Assembly (NCBI GenBank): GCA_021292165.1
Contig: CM037879.1
Span: forward strand, 157,573,278 to 157,637,277
Length of the DNA: 64,000 nucleotides
DNA from: Shinisaurus crocodilurus
Taxonomy: Eukaryota; Chordata; Lepidosauria; Squamata; Shinisauridae
Direction of reading: 5' to 3'
Shown here: in pieces, positions 21,881 to 34,016 of the stretch
How the letters are laid out: each line of letters begins with the position of its first letter
Position numbering within the stretch: the stretch's first letter is position 1
Notes under the pieces: generated by a model
Database searches by the model: none
What the model saw: only the letters and a program-made list of their open reading frames with translations
Told to the model about the DNA's origin: nothing
Program-made: the position numbers and the translations under genes

Positions 21881-22430
21881 TTCCTTCCCTCTATCATCTT
21901 TATCTGTAATGGTGGTAGTGGTGGTAGGCAGGGATGTTGAAGAGTCCTTGGTCTCGAGTCACGAGTCGAGTCACGAGTCTTTGGACCCGAGTCTCGAGTC
22001 CAAGTCCGAGTCCTTGGTCCAAAATGGTGACTCACGAGTCACTCCCAAAGCTGACTCCACGAGTCCCTATTAAAATCAATGGGTTTTCCCCCAACAAAAT
22101 AAGGCTACTTCAGATGGTGTGGTTTAAATAAATTCTAGGCACAAGTGTGCCTTTTTATTTCAAAACTCTGCAACTGATTTTGGCAAGAACAGACCAGGTA
22201 GACAAACCCAAACCCAAAATAACCAGGCAGGCAGAGGAGGCAGGGAACCCCAAAGCAGGCAGGAAGAGGCCTTTGTCTTGGACAATTCAACTGTTGAACT
22301 GGTCAAGAAGAGACCAGGCAGGCAGAGGAGGCTGGGAACCCCAAACAGGCAGGCAGAGGCAGCCAAACCCAAAATGTCTGAAAGGTTGCATTTAGAAAAA
22401 TTATTTTAAAAAATAAACTTGCTGTACTTC

Positions 22431-22772
22431 CTAAAATTTATCCATGTTGCATTTGAGGAACATGATTTTTTCTAAATGTTTGGCCCCCATTCTGGAACGG
22501 TGAGATCTCATCACAATTCCACCCTCACTGAACACCCGCTCCACTGGTGATGAACTTGCTGGAACCAAAAACACACTCAGAGCAGCCACACAGAGTAATC
22601 TCAGGTCCTTCTTCTGCCTCTCCCAAGTACGCAACACATCAATCAAAATAAATCTTGACACCCTGTTGGGGCTGCACTCCTGGTAGCCGTCCATAGTGGC
22701 CAAGCAGCAGGCACACCTCGCTTCCATGTGCTCTTCGCCGGCAATCACGCTCCTCTCCACTCCTTCTGGCAC
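22431..22772 (-). pseudogene. hAT transposase C-terminal dimerisation fragment
   Basis: 113 codons. The tail carries LCVAALSVFLVPASSSPVER followed by VFSEGG, the hallmark of the hAT C-terminal dimerisation region (SSxxxERxFS), and ends with KCNMDKF. The DNA-binding BED finger and the RNase H-like catalytic core are missing; the fragment stops at the junction with the second terminal copy at 22777. It cannot be an active enzyme. The upstream ATG is probably fortuitous. Confidence 0.85.
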
Positions 22773-22776
22773 AGCC

Positions 22777-22923
22777 CAGGGATGTTGAAGAGTCCTTGGT
22801 CTCGAGTCCCGAGTCGAGTCTCGAGTCCCATTAAAAATACTGGGACTCGAGTCCGAGTCGAGTCAGAGGGTGGACTCAGTCCGACTCACGAGTCGAGTCC
22901 TCAAGTCCGAGTCCCCATCCCTG
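22777..22923. mobile_element. 147-bp mini-hAT unit forming the right end of the composite
   Basis: Begins CAGGGATGTTGAAGAGTCC like the outer left end and finishes CCATCCCTG. Its own left flank (GGCACAGC) does not match the right flank, so it did not insert here independently. Confidence 0.75.
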
Positions 22924-23171
22924 GTGGTAGGTAGCAGTGATTGTGGTGCTGGGAGTCCAGTTCAGAAGGGATCAGCAATGGAGTGCTCTCCTTTGAAACA
23001 TGATGTTTTGTTTTGAGGGCCTCTGCTGGGATCTTGCACAGCATGCAAACATTGCCTGCTGCCTCTAAGACTCCAATTTCCACATTGTCTTCAAGAAGAC
23101 CACTTTTCCTGTGGAACTGAATGGACAGATGTTACAATATTAAGGAACAGAGAGAGCATGCAGTTTAAGAT

Positions 23172-23209
23172 CACACACAGACACACACACACACACACAC
23201 ACACACACG
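23172..23209. repeat. (CA)n microsatellite
   Basis: Nearly pure CA run of about 38 bp. Confidence 0.9.
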
Positions 23210-23387
23210 ATGTATGAGAAATTCATTGCAGTTTGTTTAGGACTAGAATTTACCCCATTTGCACCTCCTGAACCTGAACACGAGAACCATCTGCGGTCAA
23301 AGCTCATACATTCCCAAACTTGCAAATGTATTTGAAAAATGCATACATTAGGATAATCCATGTGGAAAAATGTGTACAGAAACTTCA

Positions 23388-23995
23388 GTTACTTCAAAAC
23401 AGAGCTGCTAGGTTATTAACTGGGACTGGCTGATATGGTCATGTGATGCCAATTCTTTGTCAGCTGCACTGGCTTTCACTCTGTTTCCAAGCCAGTTTTG
23501 CAGTGTTGGTGTTGACCTTTAAAGCCCTAAATGGCTTGGGACCATACTATCTAAAGGAATGTTTCCTTCCTCATGCACCTGCTCAGATCCTTAGGACATC
23601 TTCAGAGGTCCTCCTCTGGGTGCCCCCATCAAAGGAAGCTAGACAGGTGGCTACAAGAGAGAGGGCCTTCTCAGTGGTGGCACCCCACATCTGTGGAATG
23701 AACCCCCAAAGAAATCTGCCTGGCCCCTGCATTGTTATCTTTTTTGGTACCAGGAAAACAAGACCTTTCTTTTTTTCCATGCATTTTAGAAACCTAGTTC
23801 TAGATTTTTATGGCTGTTTATCCATTCCTGTGCTTTGTTGATTTGTAGTATACTGTATTTTATTCTTTTAAAGTATTTTATTTTTTAACTGTTTTGTGGC
23901 ATTTCAGTCTTTTAACTGTTTGTAATCTGCCCAGAGAACATTAGTTATTGGGTGGATCATAAATGTAATGAATAATTAAATAAATAATACCCTTC
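23388..23995 (+). pseudogene. L2-type LINE 3' fragment
   Basis: Translation at 23443-23760 gives FKALNGLGPYYLKECFLP and the TRERAFSVVAPHIC segment, typical of the C-terminal part of L2/CR1-group ORF2 beyond the reverse transcriptase. The 3' untranslated region ends in ATTGGGTGGATCATAAATG and AAAT repeats. It is 5' truncated and diverged. Confidence 0.8.
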
Positions 23996-24221
23996 TTTTC
24001 TTTTCTTCTTTTTAAGTGCACACAAACACACTTTAATCAATGAGAGAAAATTGCATATTTGAATGCACACCCAAGTATATATTCAAGTACACGCCCAAGT
24101 GCTTCGCAGTTTTCATGCAAAAAGAAAAAACCCCTCACAATCTAGTACAGACACCAGCTTTGAAGTGGAGTTCAGAGACTCTTGGAACACTCAAGCATCC
24201 CTGGTTATCTGATCCCTAATT

Positions 24222-24312
24222 ATGCTTGACATTGGCTATGTTGGCTTGGGTTGATGGGAGTTGTAGTCCCAAACATCTGGAGGTCGCCATGTTGGGGAAG
24301 GCCGATGTACAG
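24222..24312. mobile_element. half of a fold-back MITE
   Basis: GATGGGAGTTGTAGTCCCAA and CATCTGGAGGTCGCCATG match the right arm of the palindromic family. The left arm is lost. Confidence 0.6.
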
Positions 24313-25067
24313 ACTCTTAGGGACTTTGAATAGGGAACAATTAGTACTATCATGGTTCCTTAAAATGAATGTGGATTTTCCTTGTGACTTCCAATTGACA
24401 TGGAGCGCAACCATTTCTTTTAAACAGGAGACAGAGTTCAGCTTCATTCCCAAAAAGGTTTCTACATTTTTCTTCATGACCAAGTTAATATAAAACTAAG
24501 AACTGACATTCTTGTACCTTTGCCACAGAGGTATTTGAGTCCTTGTCTATATGCCATTTATCACAGTTCTGTAGAGATAGTTATCAAAAAGGTTCTCAAG
24601 GAATGTGCATAAAAGCACACACATCTTGGAATGGATGCTATTCTTGGTTGGTTGGAAGAACAATGAAGCATCAAAGAGAGTCTTAGGAAGAGTTTAATGA
24701 CTGTTGCAGTTGTTGCTATATAAATTCATGAAATCTGGCAGCTCTAAGAAGGAATATCAACAAGCTATTAAACATTCAGGGAATGAGTACGAAGATGAGG
24801 AGAGGTATATTCCTAGTTCATAGACTTTCTGCTTGACAACTCGGGCCAGTCTTAGCTGGGCTAAATGTTAGGCAAGCTCAAACAAACAGATGGACATGTG
24901 ATTCGGAAAACAACTGTTACAGGGCAATAGTGTAAGCACTGTATTCTTAAAAGGTACATGTGGTGATGGGGGGGGGACTTGCAGAAAATCTTCCTCTTTA
25001 GGATGATTCAAGTCTGTTTATCTGAGGAACCAAATGTTAAACCCACTTACTAGAGACTAAGATCAAT
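24313..25067. other. no gene recognised
   Basis: AT-rich sequence without a recognisable domain or repeat. Confidence 0.4.
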
Positions 25068-25151
25068 GGGTTGTATCCAATGTTAGCCCTACTTGGAGTA
25101 TACCCATTGAAATTAATGGGACTTAAGTTAGACTCACATTGGATACAGCCC
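25068..25151. mobile_element. small Harbinger-like palindromic MITE
   Basis: GGGTTGTATCCAATGTTAG is inverted as CTCACATTGGATACAGCCC. The terminus resembles the TAA-flanked element at 61635. I could not confirm a target duplication. Confidence 0.6.
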
Positions 25152-25366
25152 ACTGGATACAACTGAGTGGGATTGCCTTCTGAGGAAACATGCAGAGGAT
25201 TGCACAGCACATCTTCTAACGTGTGAAGACATTTTAATGATCTGACTGGGAATATCCCACACTTCACACACTGAATTTTGGGGGTAATGTAACACCCCAA
25301 ACTTTTCAAGATTTATTTGCTCTAAAATTTATATCCTAGCACCCTACTTACCAGCAGGATCTAGTA

Positions 25367-25501
25367 CAGGGCTCTCCAACCTTGGGTTCCCAGATGTTTT
25401 TGGCCTACAACTCCCAGCATGCCCCAGCCAGCATAGCTGGCTGGGGCATGCTGGGAGTTGTAGGCCAAAAACATCTGGGGACCCAAGGTTGGAGAACACT
25501 G
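25367..25501. mobile_element. 135-bp palindromic hAT MITE, copy 1
   Basis: ATCTAGTA flanks both ends exactly (25359-25366 and 25502-25509). Two arms of about 61 nt (25371-25431 and 25437-25497) differ at two positions and surround a 5-nt loop. Ends are CAG...CTG. The transcript would form a near-perfect hairpin. Confidence 0.92.
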
Positions 25502-25786
25502 ATCTAGTAGCAGCTAACCACCCTTCAAATATAACAATAGCATCATAAAACATCTTTACATGAACCATAAAAGCCAATAAGCCTTGCCAAGCCAATGTAC
25601 ACCTCACAGACATATTTCCACCCAGAGGTATCATAGAGCCAAATGCTATAAAAAGCCAGGATTGACTGTGGCTTCCTGCCAAGCATACAGAATGTATGCC
25701 ACCATATTGCATGCTGGTCTAGAAAACCATGCCTACGCCACTGAAATAGACAATCATGGTTTTAGATTGTACAGTGAAAGCTATTG

Positions 25787-25915
25787 TAGCATAGTGGCGC
25801 TGGTGAAGAAACTGAGCTACAAATCAGGAAGTCCCTGGTTTGAATCTCATCTCTGTCATGAACTGTCTAAGTGGCCTTAGGCAAGCCTCTCTCTCTCTGT
25901 CGCTGTCTCAAAGGG
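25787..25915 (+). mobile_element. tRNA-derived SINE
   Basis: CTGGTTTGAATCTCATC is B-box-like and CATAGTGGCGCTGGTG A-box-like. The body has ACTGTCTAAGTGGCCTTAGG. It is followed by an ATC microsatellite. Confidence 0.6.
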
Positions 25916-25933
25916 CTTGAAAGTACAAATGTT

Positions 25934-25934
<1 letters not shown>

Positions 25935-25976
<42 letters not shown>

Positions 25977-25977
25977 G
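25935..25977. repeat. (ATC)n microsatellite
   Basis: About 14 ATC units directly 3' of the SINE, probably grown from its tail. Confidence 0.9.
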
Positions 25978-26985
25978 AAGGTCCCAGTACTTGTTCCAAA
26001 AGGGACCATGAGCGCCATTTGCACAACCAAAAAGCTTCCATCCTAAACAGGCTTGCTTTCAATCAGCAGGGTCCCTTCCTCCTAAATATGTTTAGGAGGA
26101 TTCAGGTGCAAATCTACAAGGAGGATTATTTATTGCTGTTCAGAAAGGCAGACATGAGCAAGACTCTTCCCATTTTGTCTGCTGAGCTCATGATCCATTT
26201 TTAAGTCTATTCAGCTCTACTAAACTTGTATCCGATGAAGTCAGTGGCTCACAGTATGCATTCAACATGCAGCTCTTCTTCAAAGCCGTGGTCATTTGGC
26301 ATGTTAACCTAATCACTGCAGGACAGCCTTATTCCGACATCAAAGGAAGAATAATTTTAGAAGATCCTTTCACTCTCCCACATAAATAATAATTGCCTAA
26401 ACATGCACTTTTACATTGAGAATGGAATGGGGAAAACAGCGCTCTGTGCAGGCTTATGTAACCCGCCTAACACAGCTGGCGTCTCATATTTTAAAGGGGA
26501 TGCAAGCACATCCTGTTATACACATCGATAATTCATTTATGACTACTTGCAATCTGAGGGCCTGTCCAGATCACATCTAGCTGTGGTCTTGCTTGGGTGT
26601 TTTAGTGCACAACTGGGAGCAAGGGAAGGACGTGAAGAAAAGGCAGCTGCCTTGTTTGCGACTGCGAACGAAGCTCCTTCTAGTCTCACAGCTGAGAAGA
26701 GTGTTGGGCTGACCGCCTGGCACACCCTGGTCCTCCAAACACCCAAGCCACCTCAACAGGCTGGCAAGGAATCAGTGCTGGCTTGAAGTCATTTTGTGCA
26801 CAACACCGGAAGCATGAAAACAATCCAACTGGGCAAGGTTGGCCCAAGACATTTTGCTACCGGTGAAGGACAAGATGGACCCCTTCTCCCCCATTCCAAA
26901 TACAGAAGCCAAACCAGATGGAGAGTTGTATCTTACTCGAACACTGGCAATGGGAGAGCATCTTCCCCCACACCTGAGGGCAGCT
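25978..26985. other. no gene recognised
   Basis: 26560-26770 has a partial inverted pair (CTTGCTTGGGTGTTTTAG with ACACCCAAGCCACC) that hints at a DNA transposon. No boundaries could be set. Confidence 0.35.
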
Positions 26986-27130
26986 GGCTGGCTCAGGGGG
27001 CACAGGGCAGGCCATGTGGCACACACACCGCTCTGTCCTCCAACAACTCACTGCCACTCCTCACTCCCCCAGCATCTGCTGCCTGAGGCAGTCACCTCAC
27101 TCTGCCTGATGTCAGGGCCAGTCCTGCAAC
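26985..27130. repeat. interspersed repeat shared with 52420-52590
   Basis: CAGCATCTGCTGCCTGAGGC, CTCTGTCCTCCAACAACTC and AGGGCCAGTCCTG are repeated in the same order at 52420-52590. The ending resembles the GCCGGCCCTG terminus of the hAT element at 11974. Confidence 0.6.
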
Positions 27131-27260
27131 TAGGGCAGGCCTAGACCTAGCATTTTTGCAACTACAGGTACAGAGGACTCTTCCTCCTTCTCTCACTAGC
27201 AGATTTCTAACAATAATTTTAAAAACCCAGCAGTGCACCCACATTGTTAAAACACTGGTG

Positions 27261-27292
27261 CGCGCGCACACGCACACACACACACACACACA
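27261..27292. repeat. (CA)n microsatellite
   Basis: CGCGCGCACACG grades into pure CA. Confidence 0.9.
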
Positions 27293-27599
27293 ATCCTGAT
27301 CAAGATTGCTTTTTCGTAGCATTTTATCAATGTGCATATACAGTCATGGGTGATGTTCGGGAGGGAGGGAAATCTAGGAAGGAATGGAAAGAACTGAAAC
27401 CTACAGTGAACTGTACATGCACTTTGTATGAAACCAGGAAATCATACATGGAACCCTAGATATTTCTCAATGCATCTGTTTGACATTGGAAAGAAGCCCA
27501 AATATTTCAGAATCCAAAATCCAAGGCGACAATTGGAGGAGGAGATTTTCAGACGAATCCTCAATTACTCGTAGCCCAACATTTGAAATGTAGGGATAT

Positions 27600-27862
27600 C
27601 AGAGAAATCTGCAACAGATTCATGGAGAAGAAGGCCATCGGTGGCTACTAGTCCTGACTGGCTATGTGCTTCCTCCAGTATCAGAGGCAGTATGCCTAGG
27701 TACTCCAGTTGCTGAGGAACATGGGTGGGAAGGTGCTATTGAACTCATGTCCTGCTTGTGGGATCCCACGGGCAGGTGGTTGGCCAGTGTGTGAACAGAA
27801 TGCTGGACTAGATAGACCCTTGCTCTGATCCAGCAGGGCTCTTCTTATGTTCTCATATTCAA
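27600..27862 (+). mobile_element. CR1-type LINE 3' end
   Basis: TTCATGGAGAAGAAGGCCAT, AATGCTGGACTAGATAGACC and TCTTCTTATGTTCTCA match the copies at 14170 and 11161 (reverse). Non-coding tail only. Confidence 0.75.
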
Positions 27863-27959
27863 ATGAATTCAAATCGCTCCGAATCCTACCTGCAGGTTCT
27901 GCAATGGACTGGCTTTTTCTATGTCATGTGGATTCTCTGGACTTCTGGATCATTTCCCC

Positions 27960-28200
27960 CCCACTTTTTTCACTAATGCATATTAGCACTAATGTGCATT
28001 AACTAATGTAGATTAGCACATTTTTGCAAGTGCACATTTGCGGTAATGCACATTAGTGCATGTGCAATGAAATTCTGGTTTAAAAAAAATCTGATTCCAT
28101 AAATCAGTGGATGATGGAATGAAAGACACCTGATAATCCATGAAATACAGTCAGAACCGATTTTAACAAAATCCATACATCCCTAAAAAGTGCTATTCCA
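27960..28200. repeat. AT-rich degraded repeat (GCACATTT/TAATGCACATTAG)
   Basis: Iterated ACTAATGCATATTAGC-like motifs, the same composition class as 6160-6480 and 60180-60300. Confidence 0.4.
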
Positions 28201-31200
28201 GCCCAAAATCCATTGGAAATCATTGTGATTTGCATCAGCTGGAGCCATGGGTAGTTTATAAACAAATCAGAATTTACATTTGCCTGTTAGCCCATGTCTT
28301 CTACATTATCATAGTGGTTTGAGCTTTATGCATATAACTTGCAAAGAAAATCAATTCTGGTTAGAATTGGAGTTGCTGTATTTCTTTATTACTTGAAATC
28401 CATGTGCCCAAAAGCAAGGGAATGCAAACTAATTCAATAAATATGAACCGTGATGCTCCCTGTGCATTACATATCTTGTTATGGTTTAGGCACAGCACTC
28501 TTGGTTGGGTGTGTGTGTGTGAATGGCATAACAGCAAGTTGAAATTACCAGGATACAAAACACAGCAAACTATTAATACAGGTAACTCCAGCCTCAAGAA
28601 TCTTAACGTTCCTAGCACTGTACAATGTAGCTAATGAAAGAATACAAAAGGGCTAATTATGGAGCATTCTTGGGATGTATATACTGAACTTATATTTAGT
28701 TTCAGGCTTAACTGGAATCAACTCTCTTGTAATATCTGAAGGCTTAATATTTATTGCATTAAATGCCCAAGCGGCTAAAAAAAAATATACCCTGAAAACA
28801 AAGGCTGGATATCAACCTACAAGTAAGTACAATTATGCTGCCAAATCCAATGACCTTACACCAACTCACAACTTAGATAATAAAATTTTATTTTATCCTG
28901 TGTTTTGGCCACAAACACTCTTCATTAGCATAGGCTTGGAAATTAAAAAAAAAATATGTGGTTGTAAAATACTGGAAAGGAACATGAAATCTGAGTCCCA
29001 ACACAGAGTAAAGTGAGTTCATATATATATATATATAGTATGTTCATATATATATCTCCATGATGTCAGTGTTTTTGATTACTGACTCTTATGTAATGCA
29101 TTATCAATTAATAATTCAACATTCATGCATACAACTTGGCATCGAAAAAACCAGAAAGAGATTTGGATCTTATGTGGCATATCAATATGAAATTGGGGTA
29201 AAGTCAGAAGTATGGCAGCTTCAAGAGCATTTCCATCTGTACATCTCCCAGAATGCAAACGAGGAGGCCCATTTCTTTCATGAATGCTTGAATGCTTTCC
29301 CTTTCTAAACAACAGCTCAGGCCATCACTACATGACAAATATCAGCATGGGAAGGTAGAACCCGTTGGTACATACAATCCATCTTTAATATGAATTTGAC
29401 AGGGCTCCTGATGGTCCATGAATGGCATGACGGAGGACATGAGAAGTACAGAAGCATGACTGCTGAAGCATTCAGTATAAGCGGAAGTCACAATTTTGCA
29501 TTCCACTTTGGATGGTTGTGGGTGACATCAAAATGGCAATGTCTGCTCATGCACAATTCAGATAACCCATTCACTATAGCCCTATTCAGTCATTCTTTAC
29601 AGGGGTAATAGCAACATGCATGCAGGGTTCCAGGTTGCATGGGGATGGGGGGGGGGGCTCCCTGCAGATGTTAATGCTGAATGCATGGATGCCAGGGAGT
29701 TGCTTTTACTACTTTTTAAATGACAGAACAGGGCTTGTGAGCATCATGTGCCATGAGAAGGGAGCCAATGCAGTCAGCCATGTCTTGTAAAGTAGTTGTG
29801 TGAAACACAACTCATGGGGTTGGATCCGGGATCTGCCTTCCGTGACAGGAAGGGGCCTCCCATGGGAGGAAGTGCTGCACTCACAGAGGGTCCCTCAAGC
29901 CAATTTCTGGGGATGCCCCCTCATCCCATTCAGCAGGGTCTCCTGACTCTCTGTGTAGCATTTTCAGAAGTGTGGAGGGCCACCATAGGAAGGAGGGGGC
30001 ATGGAGAAGGCCACTTCCACCAGCACAGTTGATCCGGTATAAATCAGTATCCAACTCCTGATTTTTAGCAAAGGGATATAACTTGCTGTCAATCCAAGTG
30101 TTCAGGCTTAAGAGCTTTGTGGACATTTCAAAGAAAGAAAGAAAAACTATTGTTTTGTTGCCACAGTAGACAATTGTTTAGCATGTGCTTGCACATGTGT
30201 GGCTTGATATTAGTTTTTATAATTAACTCCATATTCCATCAGTTAAAGAAATCTTTCAGCCTTGCCATGTAAGCTGTAGGTGGGTGGGCTTGGAGTTTAC
30301 ATTTGCTTCCCTTTATAGTGTGTTTATTAGCATTTGTAAAAACTCCCATTTAGTATCAAGAATAAAGGCATCACTAACCAAAAACCAAATGTGTAAAACA
30401 GGTTTAGTTAGTTTGCCATTAAAAAAAACCCTTCTATTAACATAACCAACAATAGACGAAAAGTGGCACATATATGAAGAAAGAGAAGGGGGTCAGTCCT
30501 TTATACCCAATTCAATTCTTAATAAGGACTGAAATTGCATGCGGTCCAAAACTAATACACTTACCTACAGCTTCTATTGTATAAGTGCAGTATTGCCAAA
30601 TTGCAAGAGATTGGAACCAGTTTTCTTTACGTTAACATATGACTGGGTAATGGGTTTAAATTGATCTGAATTGAGGATCCTATACACCATTCTTCTTAAA
30701 GTTGGCTATTAAAATGCCTTAATTCAGAGTAAGGAGATGGTATCATGTTGTATGAAACATTTGACGTTTCCACTGAAATGAACTGCACTTTTGATATGTC
30801 CAAATCTGAATGTATTTTGTGTCTCCCATGTAGTTCTAGATCAGTGTGTCTCTCTGTAAATTTATTCTAATTTCAGATTATCTGGATGATTTGAAGACCA
30901 TTCAGATGAAAAATAAGTCATGCTGTATATAGTTGTGTGGTTACCCTACAAGTGTGGTTACTCACACATGTAGGGTTTCACTTGGGTTTATTAACACACA
31001 GTTTGACACCAGTGCGAATGTCCATTAATGTATGAGGGAAGCTGACTGAAGTAGTATGAGAAAAGTCTCATGCAAGTATTAGATGGATGTTCTTGCAACC
31101 TCCATAGGCATATCCCATTTTCAGATTCAATTTGGCCTTTTAGACCTATCAAAGGCCTCCATCATCAGTCACTTTTTGACCACTCTTCACAACACATGAA

Positions 31201-31240
31201 GCAAAATGTAAATGCAGCCCTCACAGACTAGGTGCATGTT
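28201..31240. other. no gene recognised
   Basis: Mostly unique AT-rich sequence. Contains GT (about 28507-28521) and AT (about 29020-29055) microsatellites and a G run at 29648. No exon-like ORF, RNA gene or transposon end was found. Confidence 0.45.
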
Positions 31241-31243
31241 GAT

Positions 31244-31280
31244 TTTTATTTATTTATTTATTCATTCATTCATTCATTCC
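31244..31280. repeat. (TTTA)n/(ATTC)n microsatellite
   Basis: TTTA units change to ATTC units. Confidence 0.85.
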
Positions 31281-31386
31281 CCCCCTCCTTCTTCTTTAAA
31301 AGAATATGTCCTTATTGTATTGTGCAGCTCACTAGCAAATTCAAGTTTTGGAAAGTGCTTTTCTCAGAACAGATGGCCCCATGGAG

Positions 31387-31413
31387 ATAGATAGATAGAT
31401 AGATAGATAGATA
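31387..31413. repeat. (GATA)n microsatellite
   Basis: About six AGAT units followed by alternating AT sequence. Confidence 0.9.
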
Positions 31414-32009
31414 TATCCATATATATATGGAAAATAAAGAATTTAGAATATAAATATCCACTCCCACACCTTACTGTGGTCAGTAGAGAGAAGGAAAATA
31501 ATTGAGCAGTATGTTAAGAGAGTCTCCTCTTTCTGCAAAGTAGCTTTTCCTTTGTAATGTGACCTTCAAATGACCCATAAGATCCCAGCTTGTGGTGTCT
31601 ATAATAAATAGAATGATAGTGAATTCTAGTGAAAGCTGTGACATATCAGTGTTGGCTGAGACACGCTACATTGTTCAGAATCTGCTGAATCTTTCTTCAT
31701 ATTGCTATACTTGGCAAGTGCTCCCAACTGAAGGCTCTAGAACTATGTTTTGCTGGCTCTGAGCCATAGCTATGCTCTAGGATGTTGAAGTAGTGGACAC
31801 TGTTCACTCATTACTCCCTTCGAAGAAGCGGAGACTAGAGCAATGGTTACTTTTCAAAGTTAATAATGCAGTTTTCATCATTCTAGTTATGCTGGTGCAT
31901 TTCCCCTCACCACTGACCATTATTATAGATTATTATATCCATGTTGCATATATGTCAAAATACTTAAGCCTCCCTCCTTCTCTGGGGTATCATCTTTGTT
32001 ATGGTACCC

Positions 32010-32520
32010 AATGAGCTAGAGTTTTAAAATTTGGTACATGTGTAGTCCAAGGTAGCCAGATTTCTAGAGCCATCCAAAAATGGGATATTTGTCCATGTCT
32101 CCCTCAAAACAAAGGACTCAGTATGTCCCCCAAATGGGTACAGTATTTCCAGTCATTCCCCTTCTCCTGAAAGCTGAAATTCGGTTCACATGTTGCTCAA
32201 GATGGTCATCACTAGAACAGTCTGAAAGGGAGATGTTGGTAAGTCTCTCCTGAGAAATGGAAGGCATTCCAAAATGGCCAAAACACTTTCAGAAAGCTGA
32301 AAATTGGCACATATATGTCTACCGTGTTCTGAAAATGAGAGTTTGAATGTTGAAATTTGACTTACCTATAGCCCAAGACATGGTGATTACTACAAGGGGC
32401 TGAAAGGGGGACATTTTGTCTTTCCCTAAAAATGGTGGCCAAGAGGTGTACCTTCAGATGGTTAAGGTACTTTCAGACTACCCTGAAAGCTGAAATGTGA
32501 TGCACACACAGGCAAAGGCA
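32010..32520. repeat. possible diverged tandem repeat
   Basis: Variants of CTGAAAGCTGAAATT followed by a CACATG-like segment recur at about 32020, 32170, 32290, 32350 and 32482. Spacing is irregular (60-150 bp) and units are strongly diverged. Confidence 0.35.
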
Positions 32521-32964
32521 CACTAAATATGGACTGAGTATGCAGCATTATGTGGTACGAAAAAAAGTCTTGCTAGGTGGATTGTACCATTCCAAATGGT
32601 CAGCCCCTTGTTCTTAACCCATAACAGTGATCTTACACTGGCTCACAAACCCCTGCTCATTTACAAATAGTTGTTAAACATCATGCTTTTAGACAGGGAG
32701 AGAACCCAGTTTTGTTTTGTTTTCATAATTAACTCAGAGAATCCAGAACTTCAAGAAAAGGGAACCAGCAGTGAAAACCAGGTTCTGTGGTCTCAATGAA
32801 GGATAAGTAGTTGGGTGCATAGAGTAATGGCATGATGACTAAATTTCCTATGCATTAATTCTCTTGGATTGGGCAATTGTGTGGAGGAAGGACCATGTGA
32901 ACTGGAAGCAAACAGTCACATGATTGCTGTGACTCCCATAATCAAGGCAGCTCCACCAAAATGA

Positions 32965-33680
32965 TGACGACAACAACAACAATAATAATATTTTTTTAAA
33001 AATTATTTCTTACCCGCCTCTCCACTCAGATCGAGGTGGGGAACAACCAAACATAAAATACATAAGTAGTTAAAAACACAGCAAATATTATTAAAATATT
33101 CTTAAAAACCTTTAAAAGTATCCTAAAAATTCTTTAAAACTGTTAAAATTCCGCTGGGTAGGCCTGTCGGAAGAGGTCAGTCTTTATGGCCTTTTTAAAG
33201 GCCAAAAGACTGTCTAGTTGACTAGTCTCTTCCAACAGGCCATTCCACAGTCTGGGAGCAGCAGAAGAGAAGGTCCTCTGGGTAGTACTTGCCAGCCTAG
33301 TCTTGGCCGACTGCAGTAAATTCCTCCCAGAGGACCTAAGTGTGCGGGCCGGATTGTACGGGAGAAGGCGATCCTGTAGGTAACCCGGACCCAAACCATG
33401 TAGGGCTTTAAAAGTAATAACCAACACTTTATACTTCACCCGGAAACAGATCGGCAGCCAGTGTAATGCTTTTAAAGCTGGTGTAATATGGGCACCTCTG
33501 GATGTACCGGTGACCAATCTGGCTGCCATATTTTGCACCAATTGAAGTTTCCGAACTAGGTACAAAGGTAGCCCTATGTACAGCGCATTGCAGAAGTCAA
33601 GCCTCGAAGTTACCAGTGTCTTTAGGTCTTCCAACTCTAGGAAGGGGCGCAGCTGGCGTATCAACAACTTCCTATCAAAA
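32965..33680 (-). pseudogene. L2-type LINE 3' fragment
   Basis: Minus-strand ORF 33143-33667 (174 codons) gives SRLDFCNALYIGLPLYLVRK, AARLVTGTSRGAHITP and LKALHWLPICFRVKYKVLV. This is the region downstream of the reverse-transcriptase catalytic core in L2-type ORF2. The 3' tail lies at 32965-33140 with AAT repeats. It is 5' truncated, as is typical of target-primed insertion. Confidence 0.85.
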
Positions 33681-33849
33681 TAATGGCAACCATATGTAAT
33701 TGGCTATGCATGTAGTTCCAATTTACATACACTTCCTTCATGTGAATGCAATCTGGCACTAGCCCCAGGACATTTGTGGAAAGGAAATGTTCCTGTTTCA
33801 TCAGGACTTGGGGCCCACAAGGAAAGAGGCGAGCTGAGGCAAGCAGATT

Positions 33850-34016
33850 CAGGCTGAAGTAAGTCAGGTCCAGTCAAGTAAGTCAAGTTGAAATCCATCA
33901 AGTTACAACAAGGGTTAAAGTAGGTCAAGTTACAGTAAGTGAGGTTCAGTTGAGTAAGTCAGGTCAAAGTCAGTCAGATTAAGGTCAGTCAAGGTCAGGT
34001 CAAGGTAAGTCACAGC
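33850..34016. repeat. degenerate AGTAAGTCAGGTC minisatellite, left part
   Basis: Imperfect 10-14-bp units with AGTCAGGTC/AGTCAAGTT cores. The array resumes at 34385, after the hAT insertion. Confidence 0.75.

Larger units (their letters stand above)
21929..22923. mobile_element. hAT element, composite, with perfect 8-bp target duplication
   Basis: Left end CAGGGATGTTGAAG and right end CCCCATCCCTG are inverted. GTGGTAGG occurs immediately outside both ends (21921-21928 and 22924-22931), a perfect 8-bp duplication. Subterminal arrays of GAGTC/GACTC occupy the left 130 bp and right 120 bp. The middle has a repeated CAGGCAGAGG motif and a remnant transposase on the minus strand. A full left-end sequence occurs again at 22777, so the right 147 bp look like a complete mini-element. 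Confidence 0.92.
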
